Positions 23,632-35,657 are shown, numbered from the stretch's first letter. The stretch: DNA of 64,000 nucleotides from Boesenbergia rotunda (GCA_024364735.1 JAGFNQ010000870.1:231902-295901); one strand, 5' to 3'. Notes: generated from the letters alone by a model not told the origin. Translations and numbers: made by a program.

Positions 23632-24330
23632 GGCTATCCAAGCACAGTCATGCACGAAGCAGATTTGGCGATCATGTAAACATGACATGTGCACAAGGCA
23701 TTACAAGTAGTGAAGAATTGTGACAGCGAGTGGGAACTATCCAAGTTCAAGTCATGTAGGAGGTAGACTGGACAGTCATCCAAGCAAGGCATGTGCATGA
23801 GGCATGCCAAGCAGTTGCAAGGGTTGCAGTAGCGTGCGGGGGCTGTCGAAGCCTAAGTCATGTAGGAAGTAAACTTGGCAATCATCCAAGTAGGGCATGT
23901 GTACAAGGTATGCCAAGCAGCAAAAGATGTGGCAACATGTAAGATTGTCCAACCACAAGTTATGCAAGAGGCAGACTTGGATTATGGCAAATAGGTGCAA
24001 AGATTGGATGTATTTGGTCCAAGCATTTAGCTATGCAAACTTACAAGAAATGTGAGCGATAGCATGTGGTGGGCGCATGCAATACAACACAACGAAAGGA
24101 GCAACAAGGGGGTTGTTTCACAAAAGTTCATGGTGCAAGACTGGGTCATGCAAATGGTGTGTAGGTTTACGTTTGGTATGCTGCCAAAGTAGCAAAACCA
24201 TGGATCATGTATATGGCATGTAGGCTGACATATGGTATGGTGTCAATGTAGTAGAATGATGGGCAAAGGACAAAGCATGCATGTTGATACTTGGCATGGA
24301 GTCAATGCAGCAAAGTTACGTGGACAAACA
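23632..24330 (+). repeat. degenerate ~105-bp tandem repeat
   Basis: Units share AAGTCATGTAGGA(A/G)G, GGCATGCCAAGCAG and GTAGCGTGCGGGGGCT words. A displaced part lies left of the solo LTR (about 20070-20132). This is probably the interior of an older LTR. Confidence 0.6.
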
Positions 24331-24404
24331 ATTTTGTACATGTTGAGACATTTTTGTACAAGTGAGAAAGGTATCTGGTATAACTATCATGTAATCGCTT
24401 ATGT

Positions 24405-24560
24405 AAGCCTATGCATTATAAATAGGTAAGCTTGGACATTGGCAAGGGAGAGGGCAAATCATGAGGGATTTATAAGTGAATCTGTGATATGACACTTGTA
24501 TTCTTTTGTTATTATTGTGAGCAATAAAGGTTGGAAAGTTTCCTGTTGTGTTGTTTGTTT
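24405..24560 (+). promoter_or_regulatory. LTR-type TATA box and poly(A) signal
   Basis: TATAAATAGG occurs at about 24417 and CAATAAAGG about 100 bases later. This is the spacing of promoter and polyadenylation signals within an LTR. It follows the tandem repeat and probably belongs to the same old element. No LTR end or primer site was found. Confidence 0.4.
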
Positions 24561-24779
24561 GTGACTATTATTGGTCAAATTTTAGAAAAGCATTTTCTTG
24601 TGCCTTCGAGGTGTATTTGAGGGTTGAATCAAGTGCAGGACTTAGTGGTTAATGTGATATTTCCACAAATACATGGAATGCCATCACTTAATAAAAAGAT
24701 ATCGATCCCACAAGGACTGTGAATCAAGTACTATTCAAAATGATAAAATAGGTTATCTAGAGAATCACAGGTGGTTGTG

Positions 24780-24821
24780 TTCACAAGGGAACTTGAGAGA
24801 ACGAGAGAGAGAGCTAAGAGC

Positions 24822-24861
<40 letters not shown>

Positions 24862-24870
24862 CATGAAAGA
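24780..24870 (+). repeat. GA-rich microsatellite
   Basis: GAGAGA runs interrupted by single bases. The reading frames across it are low-complexity artefacts. Confidence 0.9.
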
Positions 24871-25206
24871 ATTTAGGGAGAGGCAAAGAAGAGAGCTGAG
24901 TTAGGGAAGTGAGTGAAGGGGGAAGTGATTTTAGGATTTTAGTTTCACCCAAATGATTGCAAACACTTAATCTATGTTCGATTTCCTATCTTCAATGGGT
25001 ATTCATGTAGGTAAATTATCTTATAGTATCTGATGTGAACTTTTGAAACTACACTGGGGTATCAATTCCAATTTATCGTCTACTTTCAGAGCGACAGAGC
25101 TGAGGGATTGCTTTCCTAGGGAGACCCTATCACGAGATCCGACAACCCTCGAGTTAGTCTCTCATACTTGTAAGTACTCCGGATTAGTTTTGATATGATC
25201 AACCAA

Positions 25207-25510
25207 CACCACATGAAATTTTTTTTAAAAAAAGTTGGAATACAATGCTTTTTATGCGTTGTCTATGTTGCTGAAAAAACATTGTTAAAAACACTGTTGT
25301 AAAAAGTTCACTCAAAGATAATGCTTAAAAAGCATTGTCATTTTTTACAAAGACAATGCTTTTACAACGCTTAAAAAGTATTGTTGTTTGTTTGCAAAGA
25401 TAATTCTTTTGCAATGCTTAAAAAGTGTTATCGTTTTTTAACAAAAGCAATATTTTTAATTTAATGGATAAAAATTGTTATATTTTTTTAAATACAACTT
25501 TTTTAGCAAT
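25207..25510. repeat. CACTA-like subterminal repeats
   Basis: Starts CACCACATGAAATTTTTT, a decayed version of the usual CACTACAAGAAAA-type end. It is followed by repeated direct and inverted AATGCTTAAAAAGCATTGTC-like words. I did not find a convincing matching right end, so this is a fragment or a strongly decayed terminus. Confidence 0.45.
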
Positions 25511-25790
25511 GATAAAACTATTTACAAATAAAAAATATGAGTATTCATAAATAGAAAATATGTATCCACAATCTTCTTTAAAATACAAATATTTAGCAAA
25601 AGATACAACTTCATACAATTCAAACAGAAAATATATACACATAATCGACAAATTAACTTTGTATCCATGTTAAATTCATACAAAAGCAAAAAATCCCTTC
25701 TTGGATTGTATGAAGGGGAATGAACTCACATAAGTACCTATTTTATGTTTTATAACAAGATCATCATTCACTATGCTTTGTAAAACATCC

Positions 25791-25903
25791 TTATTGACTT
25801 GTGACAACTTTCTTTGGAGCCAACTTCTCAAGTTCTCTAGCATTGTCAATAGTTGGTGGTCTCGTTACAATCTTTCTTGTACCTCTTAATAGTTGCTTTA
25901 ACA
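25791..25903 (-). pseudogene. terminal-exon-like fragment, unassigned
   Basis: On the minus strand a TTTTGATGCAG splice acceptor is followed by an open 36-residue segment (beginning LKQLLRGTRKIVTRPPT, with ARELEKLAPKKVV near the end) and a stop at 25791-25793. It lies in the same orientation as the DUF639-like exons upstream. I do not recognise the family. It may be the last exon of the same decayed gene or a separately captured piece. Confidence 0.35.
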
Positions 25904-25910
25904 CTGCATC

Positions 25911-27235
25911 AAAACAAAAGTTTGGTGTTAGAGATTCTCTTACGATAAAACTTAAAGGTTCGATTCACATCAAAAACTAGAAAGGAAAGAATTATGTTTA
26001 TTAAAATGTTTTCTAAGAATTTTCACTTGAGCAACCTTACAAGAATTACACAGTGCTACAAAGATTCTTGAATAGAGTTGAGATTGTGAAATGGAGACAT
26101 ATTACTTGTTTCAACTTAAGGAGATAACTACAAATATTAACTTTATAATATTCAGTGCTGCAAAGATGTCAACTTTATAAAATGCTCAATGCATAAAACA
26201 CATACAAATATCAACTAGAATTAATAAGTTTCTAGGATTGCACAATGAAAGTTGATGGGTTTATCAAGTTTGCTTAAAATGAATGTTTGAGTGAGATGAG
26301 TTTAATATTATCATATTTCTAGATGATTAGTCATTAGTGCTACGGTGTTACCATTGCAACTAAGAAGGATAAATGACATTGACTCATCCATCTGATGTAT
26401 ATTAGAGTAAGATATTTCAGAACTATGAAGAAAAGAGCAACAAACTAAAATAAAAGTAAAATGGAATGTGTCTTATTTACCATTGGTTTACTGACTATAG
26501 AAGGACATTACTATCTTGGTGACCATGAACTGAACAAAGTTACAAATTCTCCAAATCAAGCAATTTGGTTAGATTTTAGATTATATAAGAAAATATGAAA
26601 GAAAAGTGATATCAGCATTCTAAGTTTACTAAATAGATAAGAAAAATTCTCTAAGTGATCTCATTTCTTATATTTAATTGTTTTCTTTCTCATGTGATAT
26701 AGCTTTGATTAGTACATTCAATTTATCATGAACATGATAATTACCACATACAGTTTTGTAGTTGAGAACCTGCTTCTCCTGAGGGGAGTAATCTTTGGAG
26801 CCTATGTCAACAAATTTGATAGCACTAGTCAAGTAGATCATGCACAATATATACCAGAAGGGGAAGTGAAAATGTCAGTAGATGGGTCAGTTGACCACCA
26901 ACACAACTAATATACTAATTGCTTGATATCGTGATATGATGCAATGTTGTTATCTAATTTCTTTTCAAATCATCACATTTAACAAAAGATAGCTTTTCTC
27001 CAAAAAAAACAAAAGAAAATTTTTGTAAAATAGTAGTTTAACAGCTCCAATCAAGTTATAATTCACTACGAACAAAAGGTTACCATAATATTTGCACCAA
27101 AGAAAAACTGATCTCGCGCATACAAAGAGGGCAAACTCCATCGTAAAGCATTTTGATCTTCCATGCGTTTGAGTTAACCAATCACATTAGTCTAGAGTTT
27201 CCTTAATCAGAAATTAGAGAGGTAAATACGAGTCA
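25911..27235. other. gene-free or intron-like stretch
   Basis: No conserved exon was recognised between the terminal-exon-like fragment and the DUF639-like exon 2. An open stretch at 26728-26910 on the plus strand has no known domain. Confidence 0.4.
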
Positions 27236-27239
27236 GTAC

Positions 27240-27483
27240 CTTAGCTTGAGGCGAAGCGGGAGGTGTTGCCAAAGTAGGAGAATCCCATGCCAACATCATA
27301 TCAAAGGTAAGGCAATGAAAAATCTTATCACATAGATGCCCAGCAACTTGAGAGGATAGTTCGATTACTCTGAAGCAGTAGTACTCGATCAAATTTCACA
27401 TGTAATGAGCGGTGACCTTCAAGCTCTCAAGCGCCTCCTCATTGAAGCTACGCTGAAGATCCTCTACAGAAACACCCAGAATT
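27240..27483 (-). pseudogene. DUF639-family protein, exon 2 remnant
   Basis: A TTTTTAG acceptor precedes a 244-bp exon and GTACTG follows it. The peptide (ILGVSVEDLQRSFNEEA..., SSQVAGHLCDK, LTFDMMLAWDSP) matches the conserved N-terminal region of plant DUF639 proteins, whose function is unknown. An in-frame TGA at 27396-27398 replaces what is usually an Arg in a YARN-like motif, consistent with CGA to TGA. The next conserved DUF639 block is absent downstream, so this is a partial, dead copy. Confidence 0.65.
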
Positions 27484-27587
27484 CTAAAAATTCAAAGAAA
27501 AAGTAAAACTTTGCAAAGAAATTATACAAAGCAACATAAGAAAGAGAGGAAATGAAAGGGAAGGGAGGGTGGCGTTCAGTGCAGTAC

Positions 27588-27680
27588 AGGGAGCATCGAG
27601 CAACGACGAGGTTGGCAATGGGAGACAGCGAGGCGATGGTGGTTCGATGGTCGGAGGGAGAGAGGGAGGGAGCGGTGGCT
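27588..27680 (-). pseudogene. DUF639-family exon 1 remnant, inner copy
   Basis: Minus strand; the peptide ends SLSPIANLVVARCSL at an intact GTACTG donor. Splicing it to exon 2 gives RCSL-ILGVS, the expected DUF639 continuity. No clear start codon: the upstream frame differs from the outer copy. Confidence 0.55.
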
Positions 27681-27907
27681 AATTGAAACAACTCTTTAAC
27701 TATGATAATGAAACAGGCATTTTTCAACTCCTAATTGAATTATCTAATAAATTATTCATAAATTAGCATTCTCCGCTTCGTCTCATCCCCTCTCCGCACC
27801 GATCTCTTCCTGCGAAAACCCTCTCATTCAAATCAACATAAAAAAAGAAAAAGAGGAACAGAAAGAGAGGAATAAAAGGGGAGGGAGGGTGGCGTTCAGT
27901 GCAGTAT

Positions 27908-28053
27908 AGAAAGCATCGAGCAACGACGAGGTTGGCAAAGGGAGACAACACGGTCGGTAATGGAGTTTGTTCGGCGGTTGGAGGGAGAGCAAGAGAAGTC
28001 ATTGAACTCGACGTCATCGTCGTCGTGGAAGGAGGTGTGGTAGGAGAGCCCAA
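27908..28053 (-). pseudogene. DUF639-family exon 1 remnant, outer copy
   Basis: A start codon at 28053 (MGSPTTPPSTT) leads to VLSPFANLVVARCFL, duplicating the inner exon 1. The donor is changed from GTACTG to ATACTG, so it could not splice at this site. The duplicated block spans roughly 27540-27640 and 27862-27955. Confidence 0.55.
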
Positions 28054-28350
28054 GAGGAGCCCGAGGGAAGCCGAGTGGAACGATAAGGATGCGCGCGCTG
28101 TCCGAGAGACGAGAAGCCGGGGGGAAAGTCATTCGAGGTGAAGATCAGAGTCGGATTTGGGTGAGCCTAACTTTGGTTGGTCAAAAATTACCCATGCAGA
28201 AGAAAGACGAAAAAGTCAACATAGATGTTGACTTTGACCAATTGGTCAACTGAGACGTCTTAGTTGATGAGTGAGGTAACTCAGCTGCTAAGTCCAGTTC
28301 TGCGCGCAAATAGAACTGAGGTGCCTCAGCTTGAACAATTGTAGTGTATT

Positions 28351-28639
28351 CCGTTGCGCACCAACAATTATATGAAGAACAAGTGAATTAGTGGGTGATC
28401 GACTATTCATCCCCTCTAGCCGTACAATCAATCCCCAACACTTTATTCTTGGGTAATCTATATTTTTTAGCATAATACCCAAATTTTTTTAATTATAGTA
28501 CTTAATTTGAGATTTATCGTACCTTGAGATTATGTGCTCTCTTCCACGTTCTCTTATTGAATGTTTTCCTTTTTCATTATTGTTGTTGGAAACTCATTCT
28601 TGTTCCCTAGCACGGCCTCGTCCGTGTTCACGATTTCTT
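28351..28639. other. gene-free stretch
   Basis: A+T-rich sequence between the exon remnants and the copia gag remnant. I see nothing interpretable in it. Confidence 0.4.
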
Positions 28640-29529
28640 CTATGTTGACTTCTATTGTTAGAGAGTAATTGGTTAAAGAGAAGTTTTAAGAAGTTGTTGA
28701 GTAATCTCTGTATTAATTTTCTTCTTTCCTTCATAGGCTTGTAATGAACCCAAGAGTTGCTCTATCGCGTCATGGCTTATAAAAAATGATGAACCAGGCA
28801 GCTAACAAATTGAACCTGGGGTGACCGGTCCGGTCCCACGGAAGTTTCCCACCGGTTACCAGGGTAAATTGAGAAGCGTTCATGGTCGGCAATCTAGAAG
28901 CCCAGCGTCCCAGGGTTCGCGCCCCATTTGGAGGAAAAATTCCTGCAAAATGCGCCGTAGCTGGGGATCGAACCGCGGATGTATGGGTTAACGACTAGTT
29001 ACCCTACCGCTGCACTATAGACCCGGGGGCGCATCATGGCTTGTAGATCCTTGGTCTCTTTGATGATGATTGTAATATTATCAAATTTTGAAACTAGTAA
29101 TCGAAGAATTTTCTCAATGATAGTTACTTCTTCTAGTTTCTTATCATTTCTCTTTAGTTTATTGGAAATGGTAATGACGCTAATGACGCTAGAAAAATAA
29201 TTAGATATCAACTCGCCTTCATTCATACAAAAACCATCAAATTGACTTTTTAACTTTTGAAGGTGTACCCTTTTCACCTTTTCTTTCCTTGATATGAAAC
29301 CTGGAGCTTTTTTCATGCTTGCTTAGCCGAAGTAGCACTTGAGATTTTCACAAAACTATCCTCATCAAAAGCTTGATAAATGAGGAAGAGAACCTTCTTG
29401 TCTCTCTTTCTCCATAACCTTCCCAGTATCATGAGCTCCAAGAAGTATCTTCATCTTGATATTCTAATTATCTTAATTACTCATCTTGAGCACCAGAACT
29501 TGAAAGGGAACCGTATCTCCATTAGCCAT
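28640..29529 (-). pseudogene. copia gag remnant split by a SINE
   Basis: The start at 29529 gives MANGDTVPFQV, a common beginning of plant copia gag. Later blocks KVKRVHLQKLKSQFD, ISNYFSSV, LEEVTIIEKILRLL and, beyond the SINE, LGSLQAYEGKKK match the UBN2-type gag domain in order. Stops, a two-base insertion and a SINE (28779-29033) break the frame. The native protein would be a capsid precursor. No pol sequence follows. Confidence 0.7.
28779..29033 (-). mobile_element. tRNA-derived SINE, family I
   Basis: On the minus strand it opens with a tRNA-like head: an A-box-like GTGCAGCGGTAGGG and a perfect B box GGTTCGATCCC, the internal RNA polymerase III promoter. The flanks carry a direct repeat TCATGGCTT (28770-28778 and 29034-29042). 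Related copies are at 49002-49239 and 47505-47584. Confidence 0.8.
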
Positions 29530-29545
29530 GACTTTGATACCAGTT

Positions 29546-29746
29546 TGTTGGAAGAAAAAACTGCACTTTGGTGGAAGAGAAGAATAAGGTATCTTGAAAT
29601 TCAACTTGCTTTTATTTATTAAATATGTAACATATTTATAAATTATTGGATAAGCATCAACTTTACATTTATTTCTCATCTTGACCTTTTACTTTTACTG
29701 CAAACTCTTGTTCTTATCACGAATTCTACGTACCTCATCTGTCCAT
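29546..29746 (-). mobile_element. copia LTR fragment with promoter signals
   Basis: Read on the minus strand it ends CTTCCAACA, followed by a TGGTATCAAAG primer-binding site (29531-29541) and gag. A TATA-like TTTATAAATATG and AATAAATAAA lie inside. The outer part is replaced by CACTA-like sequence at about 29747. Confidence 0.55.
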
Positions 29747-30159
29747 TATTTGTTAAATCATTTAATATTTTTTAAAATAATTTAACAGTCAAATATATTT
29801 TGATTGGTAATTTAATTGAGAATATCAATTAAATATATATTGATTGATAAAATTTTTATAAAATTAACAGTTAAGTATATATTTAGATGATATTTTTAAA
29901 AATTTATCAGTCATTTATTTTAAAATAATTATCAGTGAAATATATATTTGGATGTTATTTTCAAAAATTACCAACTATTTATTTGGCCGATAATATTTTA
30001 GAAAGATACCGACTAAAATATTAACCGAGCAATAAAACTTATTATCATGAATTACTGGTCAAGTCTCGGAAAAATATTTTGGCTAGTAATAAGTATTACC
30101 AGTCAAAAAATGTGATTACCAATCATTTTTATTGGTCGATAATCTCATATTTTTTAGTG
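29747..30159 (-). mobile_element. CACTA-like terminal fragment
   Basis: On the minus strand the fragment starts CACTAAAAAATATGAG at 30159. Inside are many diverged copies of ACTGGTAAT, CCGACTAAAATATT and TATATATTTGG in both orientations, like subterminal binding repeats. The opposite end was not found. Confidence 0.45.
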
Positions 30160-31315
30160 ATAGAACTCCCCTATTGTCTCAGAGGTTCACCTGGTATCTT
30201 AAGAATGAAGTCCCCCTTCCCCTTAAAAATTCACCTAAGATAAGTGTTGACTTCAAATCTCGCATCAACCACATATTTATCTAAGGAACTCGAATCAGAT
30301 TCACCTAAGATACGGGTTGACTTTCAAATCTCTGATCGACCACATATTTATCTAAAGGTCTCAGATTCGAGCTATCAATTTTGCTACAATGGTATGCGCA
30401 AGATAAGGGTTAACTTTCAGTTGTCTCTCAAAACATAGAGGTTTCCCCAAGGTTTCATGAGCAAGCTCTCCTTTTGTAAAGGATCGTCCAAAATAAGATT
30501 TGACTTTTGATTATCTCCTAGACATTAGAGGTTGAGCTCTCCCTTTACTATGGTTTAGCATTCGGTTAAAATCAAACTAATTGAATAGAACTATCCGAAA
30601 TCAAACTAACCAAACTTTTGTTTGGATCAACTGAAACAATTAAATTTTATTATTAAAACAAACAAATTAAACCAATACAAAATTAATTAATTTTATCGAT
30701 AACCAAATTAATTAATTTTTAAAAAGTAATTAAAAAATTAATGAAAAAAATATTTGGTTTAATAAAAAATTAATTTAATTGGTTGAATTGATTTTTAAAA
30801 TTTAAAATCAAAATCGATTTAATCAAAATAACTAATATTTAAAAAAATTGAATAAATTGAATTGAACTTTTAAATTAATTTGATATCTTCGATTATTTTG
30901 ATTGATTAGATGTTTTTCTCACCTCTATGCCTCACATCAATTTTTTACAAGATCATATGTTAATACAGTATGATCAGTCTCACAACTATTTATAGAGAGA
31001 TAAATTAAGAAATCAAATAGGTCAAGAGGATATTTTCTTTCGACTTCATCGAGAATTGATTTTTATTTATTTTTATAAATTTAATTATCATATGATAACC
31101 AACTCGTTTATATCCTAGGACTCCATGCCTAATCTCAAAAGTTTACCTAAGGTAGTGGTCTGCTTTTAATTATTTCCCCTACATAAGGTTTAAGGATTTA
31201 AGCTCTTCCCCTTTGTGATACAGGTTAGTCAAGGCTAAAGTTGATTTTCAGTTCCCTCCCACATAGCATTGTTTATCACCTCCTCCAAGTTCAGTATAGC
31301 CCTTCACCCTGAGCT
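30160..31315. other. degenerate dispersed repeats, no gene
   Basis: About 30165-30550 and 31110-31315 share words such as CACCTAAGATA, TTGACTTTC and GAGGTT, so they are one old repeat. It is interrupted at about 30560-31100 by an A+T-rich block with CGGTTAAAATCAAAC. Open frames are short and unsupported. Confidence 0.45.
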
Positions 31316-31320
31316 CAATT
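31316..31320. repeat. 5-bp target duplication, left (solo LTR)
   Basis: CAATT, identical to 36878-36882. Confidence 0.75.
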
Positions 31321-32427
31321 TGTCACGCACCCAGAGAAGAGTCGTTAGTCCAATATACAATCGAACAACATCTCTCATGTATGACGAATAATATGAGACA
31401 TTCATACATACACACACGCAAAATATGACCTCTGGTCTCAAATAAAAATATATCGGTCAATCCGAGCCAGAGCATATAAAAGAACATGTATCTATAGCAT
31501 AAAATCCAATAAGACTTACCTTATCTGTGATCTAGATAGGCACGCAATAAAACACATCACATAAAGTCCAACAAAAGACTCAAAAGTACAATCCACGTAT
31601 CAATACAATGCAAATACAAATCCATGACATAACGACAAATACAGTATATGAAACATGCTATACTAGAAATCATAAACAAGGCAGAAATCCCAAAGTCGGA
31701 GTTGTCGAAAGTTGGAATTGGCAACTAGGCTCTCCTGACATCTAATCAACCTGAAAAATAAAACATAGTAACATGTGGTGAGTCCAAGTGGACTCTACAG
31801 GTATAGAGATAAATATGCATGACACATAAATAGTAATACAAGCTATAATGAAACAACAGGATACAGTCTCAATGAAATATCAGAATATGTAAAACTGAAG
31901 TACTGAACGAATGTACATACTAAAATTCATTTATCCTGCTGGGTGGTGCAATCAACCCCTAACTAACATCAAGTACAAAATACAATCCAATGTGTAACTA
32001 TCCCCTGTATGTGCATGTCAAACATATGCAACAATCAAATACAACAAACATAAACAAAATACACAATGTATCATATACACATGATGCAATGACATGTGTC
32101 ACCCCTGACACCAGTCAAGCAACCGTCACAAGTCATAAGTGAATGGTCGAGTGGGTAGGAATGTGACAATTGTATGTACTCTGCCATAATTGATCCTGAG
32201 TGACCGAGTGGATAGGATGTTAGTGGAGGACCATCCTCTTACCCCATGTCATATGAGAGAGCATCACTTTCATCTCCTCAGATCACTGAAAGGAGGAGGG
32301 ATCTCTACCTGCTACCACGCTTCAGAACTAATATCCATGAGCGTCCAGGTGGAGCAGTACAGAGCAACTACACACACCCACTGGTATCCACTAACCCTGA
32401 GTGGTCGTATGTGTAGTTCAGAATGAT

Positions 32428-34360
32428 TGTTGGTTTCTGTTGCATCGGGATTCCTCTCCATGTCCCCGGATTAAAATTTTATTAATTAAAACAAATCCGG
32501 ATAGAAAGAAACTTCCCAAGCGACCATTTTCATCATCGTACTAATCGATTGAGTGATCACTTGAACAAACTTGTTGTTCAAGCAATCTAAACTCCCTCAT
32601 CGATTAGTCGCGGAAAAGATGACGAATTAGATCGCTAGTTTTTGTGTTTAACTTCGGGGTCCATGACAAATAAGAAACATACAATAAAACAAGAACAAGA
32701 AAGAAACATAAACAAGATTTATACCTCTTGTTTACTGGTATTCTACTGTATTCCTATCCTCTTCTTGGACGTCGTGTGGGCCACGATCTTCCAAGAAACG
32801 AAGCCACCAAAGCATCCTTCCTTCCTTCTTCTTGCGCCGGCCACCAAGACCTAGCCCCTCCTCCTTGCGCCGCCGGCCAACATTTTACTTCAAGGATGCG
32901 CCGGCCAAGGAAGAAGAGTAGTAGAAGAAGAAGATAAAGAAGAAGACCTAAGCTAACCACCCTTCTTCTCCCTCCCTTGCTTGCGCCGACCAAGGATGGA
33001 GAGAACCAAAGAAGGAAATGTTCTCTCCTTCTTCTTCTTCACCTTGCACCACCGGCCACTCTCCTCCTTCTCCTTACATGCGCCGCCCCTCCCTTCCTCC
33101 TTGACCTAGCTGCACCCATCAAGAGGATGTTGCACACCAAGGAGAAGAGAAGGAAAAAGAATGAAGAAGAAGAAGAAGTCTCTCTCCCTTGCTCCAACTT
33201 GTGTCGACCTCTTCCTCGTGCATGCGCCGCCGGCCAAAGGAAGAGGAAGTTCTTCCTTTCCTTGACCTAGCCGCATGCCTGAGGGATGAGGAGAGTGGAA
33301 GAGAGGAAGAAGATGTTGAGGAGAAGAGAAGAAATCTCTTCTTAGCTGCCTCCCACCTTTTCCTTGGCCTCTTCCCTTGCGCCGGCCAACCCTAGGAGAG
33401 AGAGAGAACAAGAGAGGAAAAGAATAGAGAGTTAGGTTAATTCTTATGGCCTTGGTCTCATGACTCATGAGGTATATATAGGCTACAATAGGGACCATGA
33501 GGAGGAGTTGGTTTTGGTCTCCTAATGGATCCTAAACCCGATCCATTAATGATAACCCGCTCCACTAATGGGTTATCATTGAACTACCACACCAACCCCA
33601 TAAATAAATATGGGATCTACCATATTATGTGTACATAATCTCCCCGTATTTAAGATCTCACATGTCCATTAATTAATTAAATTATTGACAATTTAATTAA
33701 TTAATATCTAACTCCATGAGTAGTATCACTCAACCTTATCATCATGTCGAACCAAGTCCACCTGCATGATTTACATGACGAACTTTATGAGCTACTCAAG
33801 GGGGCATCATCATCCTAACGCATTAGGACACGATTTTCTTCTATAATCAATGACATACCATGTAAATAATATTATTTTTCAATTTACCGGGCCTATTGAT
33901 TTAACGAATAAATCTCGCCCATTGGTAAATCAAAGAAATAGATATCATGTACATGTGTCCGTTATTATATCGGGATTAAGAGCATATACACCATAATATT
34001 TGAGGTCTGATTCGATTATATAGTCAGTATAAATTGAATCACCTTTAATCGGTCCTGCTCAATACACACAAAGTGTACTAGTGTAATTCTATAGTTAAGA
34101 TAGACTAATACCAAATTACACTACAACCATTCCGATGGTTTGTCCAAATCCATCTCGGTTGTGAGCCACTATTTATACTTTACAAGAAACTGATAACATA
34201 ATCTTCTGTGTGGCACCACACACCATGTTATCTACAATGTAAAGTAACAGACAATATGCACATATATAATAAATATAAAATGTAAACAATGACCATGTGA
34301 TTCTTATTCTAAAATATAGATGTTCATACAAAAGCTAGGCTTTTAGTATACATCCTAACA
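32428..34360 (-). mobile_element. nested solo LTR, copia-like
   Basis: On the minus strand it starts TGTTAGGATGTATACT and ends CAGAAACCAACA. Sequence on both sides belongs to the larger solo LTR, and AGAATGA occurs at both junctions. The interior includes a GC-rich block with GCGCCGGCCAA words and GAGAGAGAG. The frames at about 32700-33500 are low-complexity, not recognisable genes. No primer site or second LTR was found. Confidence 0.65.
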
Positions 34361-34771
34361 AGAATGAGACTGACGATGCGCTCAGACCATAAGGGATGCC
34401 AATGATCGTCAGCATATAACAGTGCAGAAATGATGCATGACTCTAACACATGCAACACCCATCAGGTCATCATCCATAACTCAACTTAACATGTAGAGGT
34501 CATACAAAGTAACATACCTCTATATCTATGGTCACATGCTTACGTATATACTATACAGAATCAAATGTCAAATAACGAGACTATATAGAGAGCAATTTGA
34601 TCATCTCAAAGATCAAGTAATAAGTACCAAGCAAGATAACAACGATACTAGATATAAGGTAATAAAATCTATTGCAAAATCATAAACAAGTCATGCATAA
34701 GATAAAGTGGTAATAAAGAAGACAAGTAAGAGGTACCCGCCCCCAGAATAAAGTTCGTATACGTAGAGAAA

Positions 34772-34797
34772 CCCCCCCCCCCCCCCCCCCCCCCCCC
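34772..34797. repeat. 26-base C homopolymer
   Basis: A run of 26 C residues occurs where the related LTR at 22060 has a short GGAGGTTCCC-type sequence. Confidence 0.95.
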
Positions 34798-35657
34798 GCG
34801 CCCAATAATCCGCAATAAAATAAGCAAGTCAATATCTTGTATAACATACGATATTTAGCTAAACATGGTATCTTAATTAGTTAGGATGGTTTTAATTAAT
34901 TATGTTTTTTTACTTAACCCTTAATTAATGATTTATCCCTACTTAAACCGAATTATCAAAATTAGGATTAATTTTCCCGTATCATCTCCACCAATCCAAC
35001 CCACAGATAAGTTCCCAAACCTAGCTAACAATTTACTGATCATGGTAAAGATATCACAAGGTGCAACCCTAAAACAAAACCTAAGCAAAAGGGAGCTCAA
35101 GCAAGCCTCCACTCTAACACAACAGAGCATGATCCTCCTCTCTAAGCTAGAATAAAAATCCAATAGAAATAGGTCAGTATAAGATCAAAGCATAAGCTGA
35201 TCCATTACCCAAAGAATATGAATGTTTACAATCTACGTTTGATAAGGTGTAATCATGTAATGTAATCAGAATTATATTACAATATTGATTACTTTGTTTA
35301 ATATAATTTTAAACCTTTAAAGTAATATAATCTGTATTACAAAAGCTAGTAAAAGTGTTGTAATCTGGATTACAAGGCCAACAATATGTAATTTAGATTA
35401 CATTACATGTTCAATTATATTACAAACTAGATTACATTACCTCTAACCAAACATAGCCTAAGATCTCATAGTAGTGGAGAATAGAATTCATCGCTACATC
35501 TCTACAAAACTGATCTTAAAGAACCAAATTCTACTACACATCATCAAACAACAATTTGCTAATACAAGAGCAAAAACACAAACACACCCACATCCAACAC
35601 CTCACGGCATCACATTGGCACAACCTACTACCCATTTAATCCAGAACACCTCAAACC

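Noticed and set aside
23632..24330. Possible CRISPR-like array of regular repeats
   Set aside because: Units are long, diverged and without conserved short repeats and unique spacers, and the DNA is clearly plant nuclear.
25791..25903. MADS-box exon fragment (a TIKRYKK reading)
   Set aside because: One frame resembles an AGAMOUS-type exon for a few residues, but it hits stops; another frame is open throughout, so the resemblance is probably chance.
32642..33498. Arg/Lys- and Pro-rich open frames
   Set aside because: They lie in a GC-rich, low-complexity part of the nested solo LTR on both strands and show no domain.
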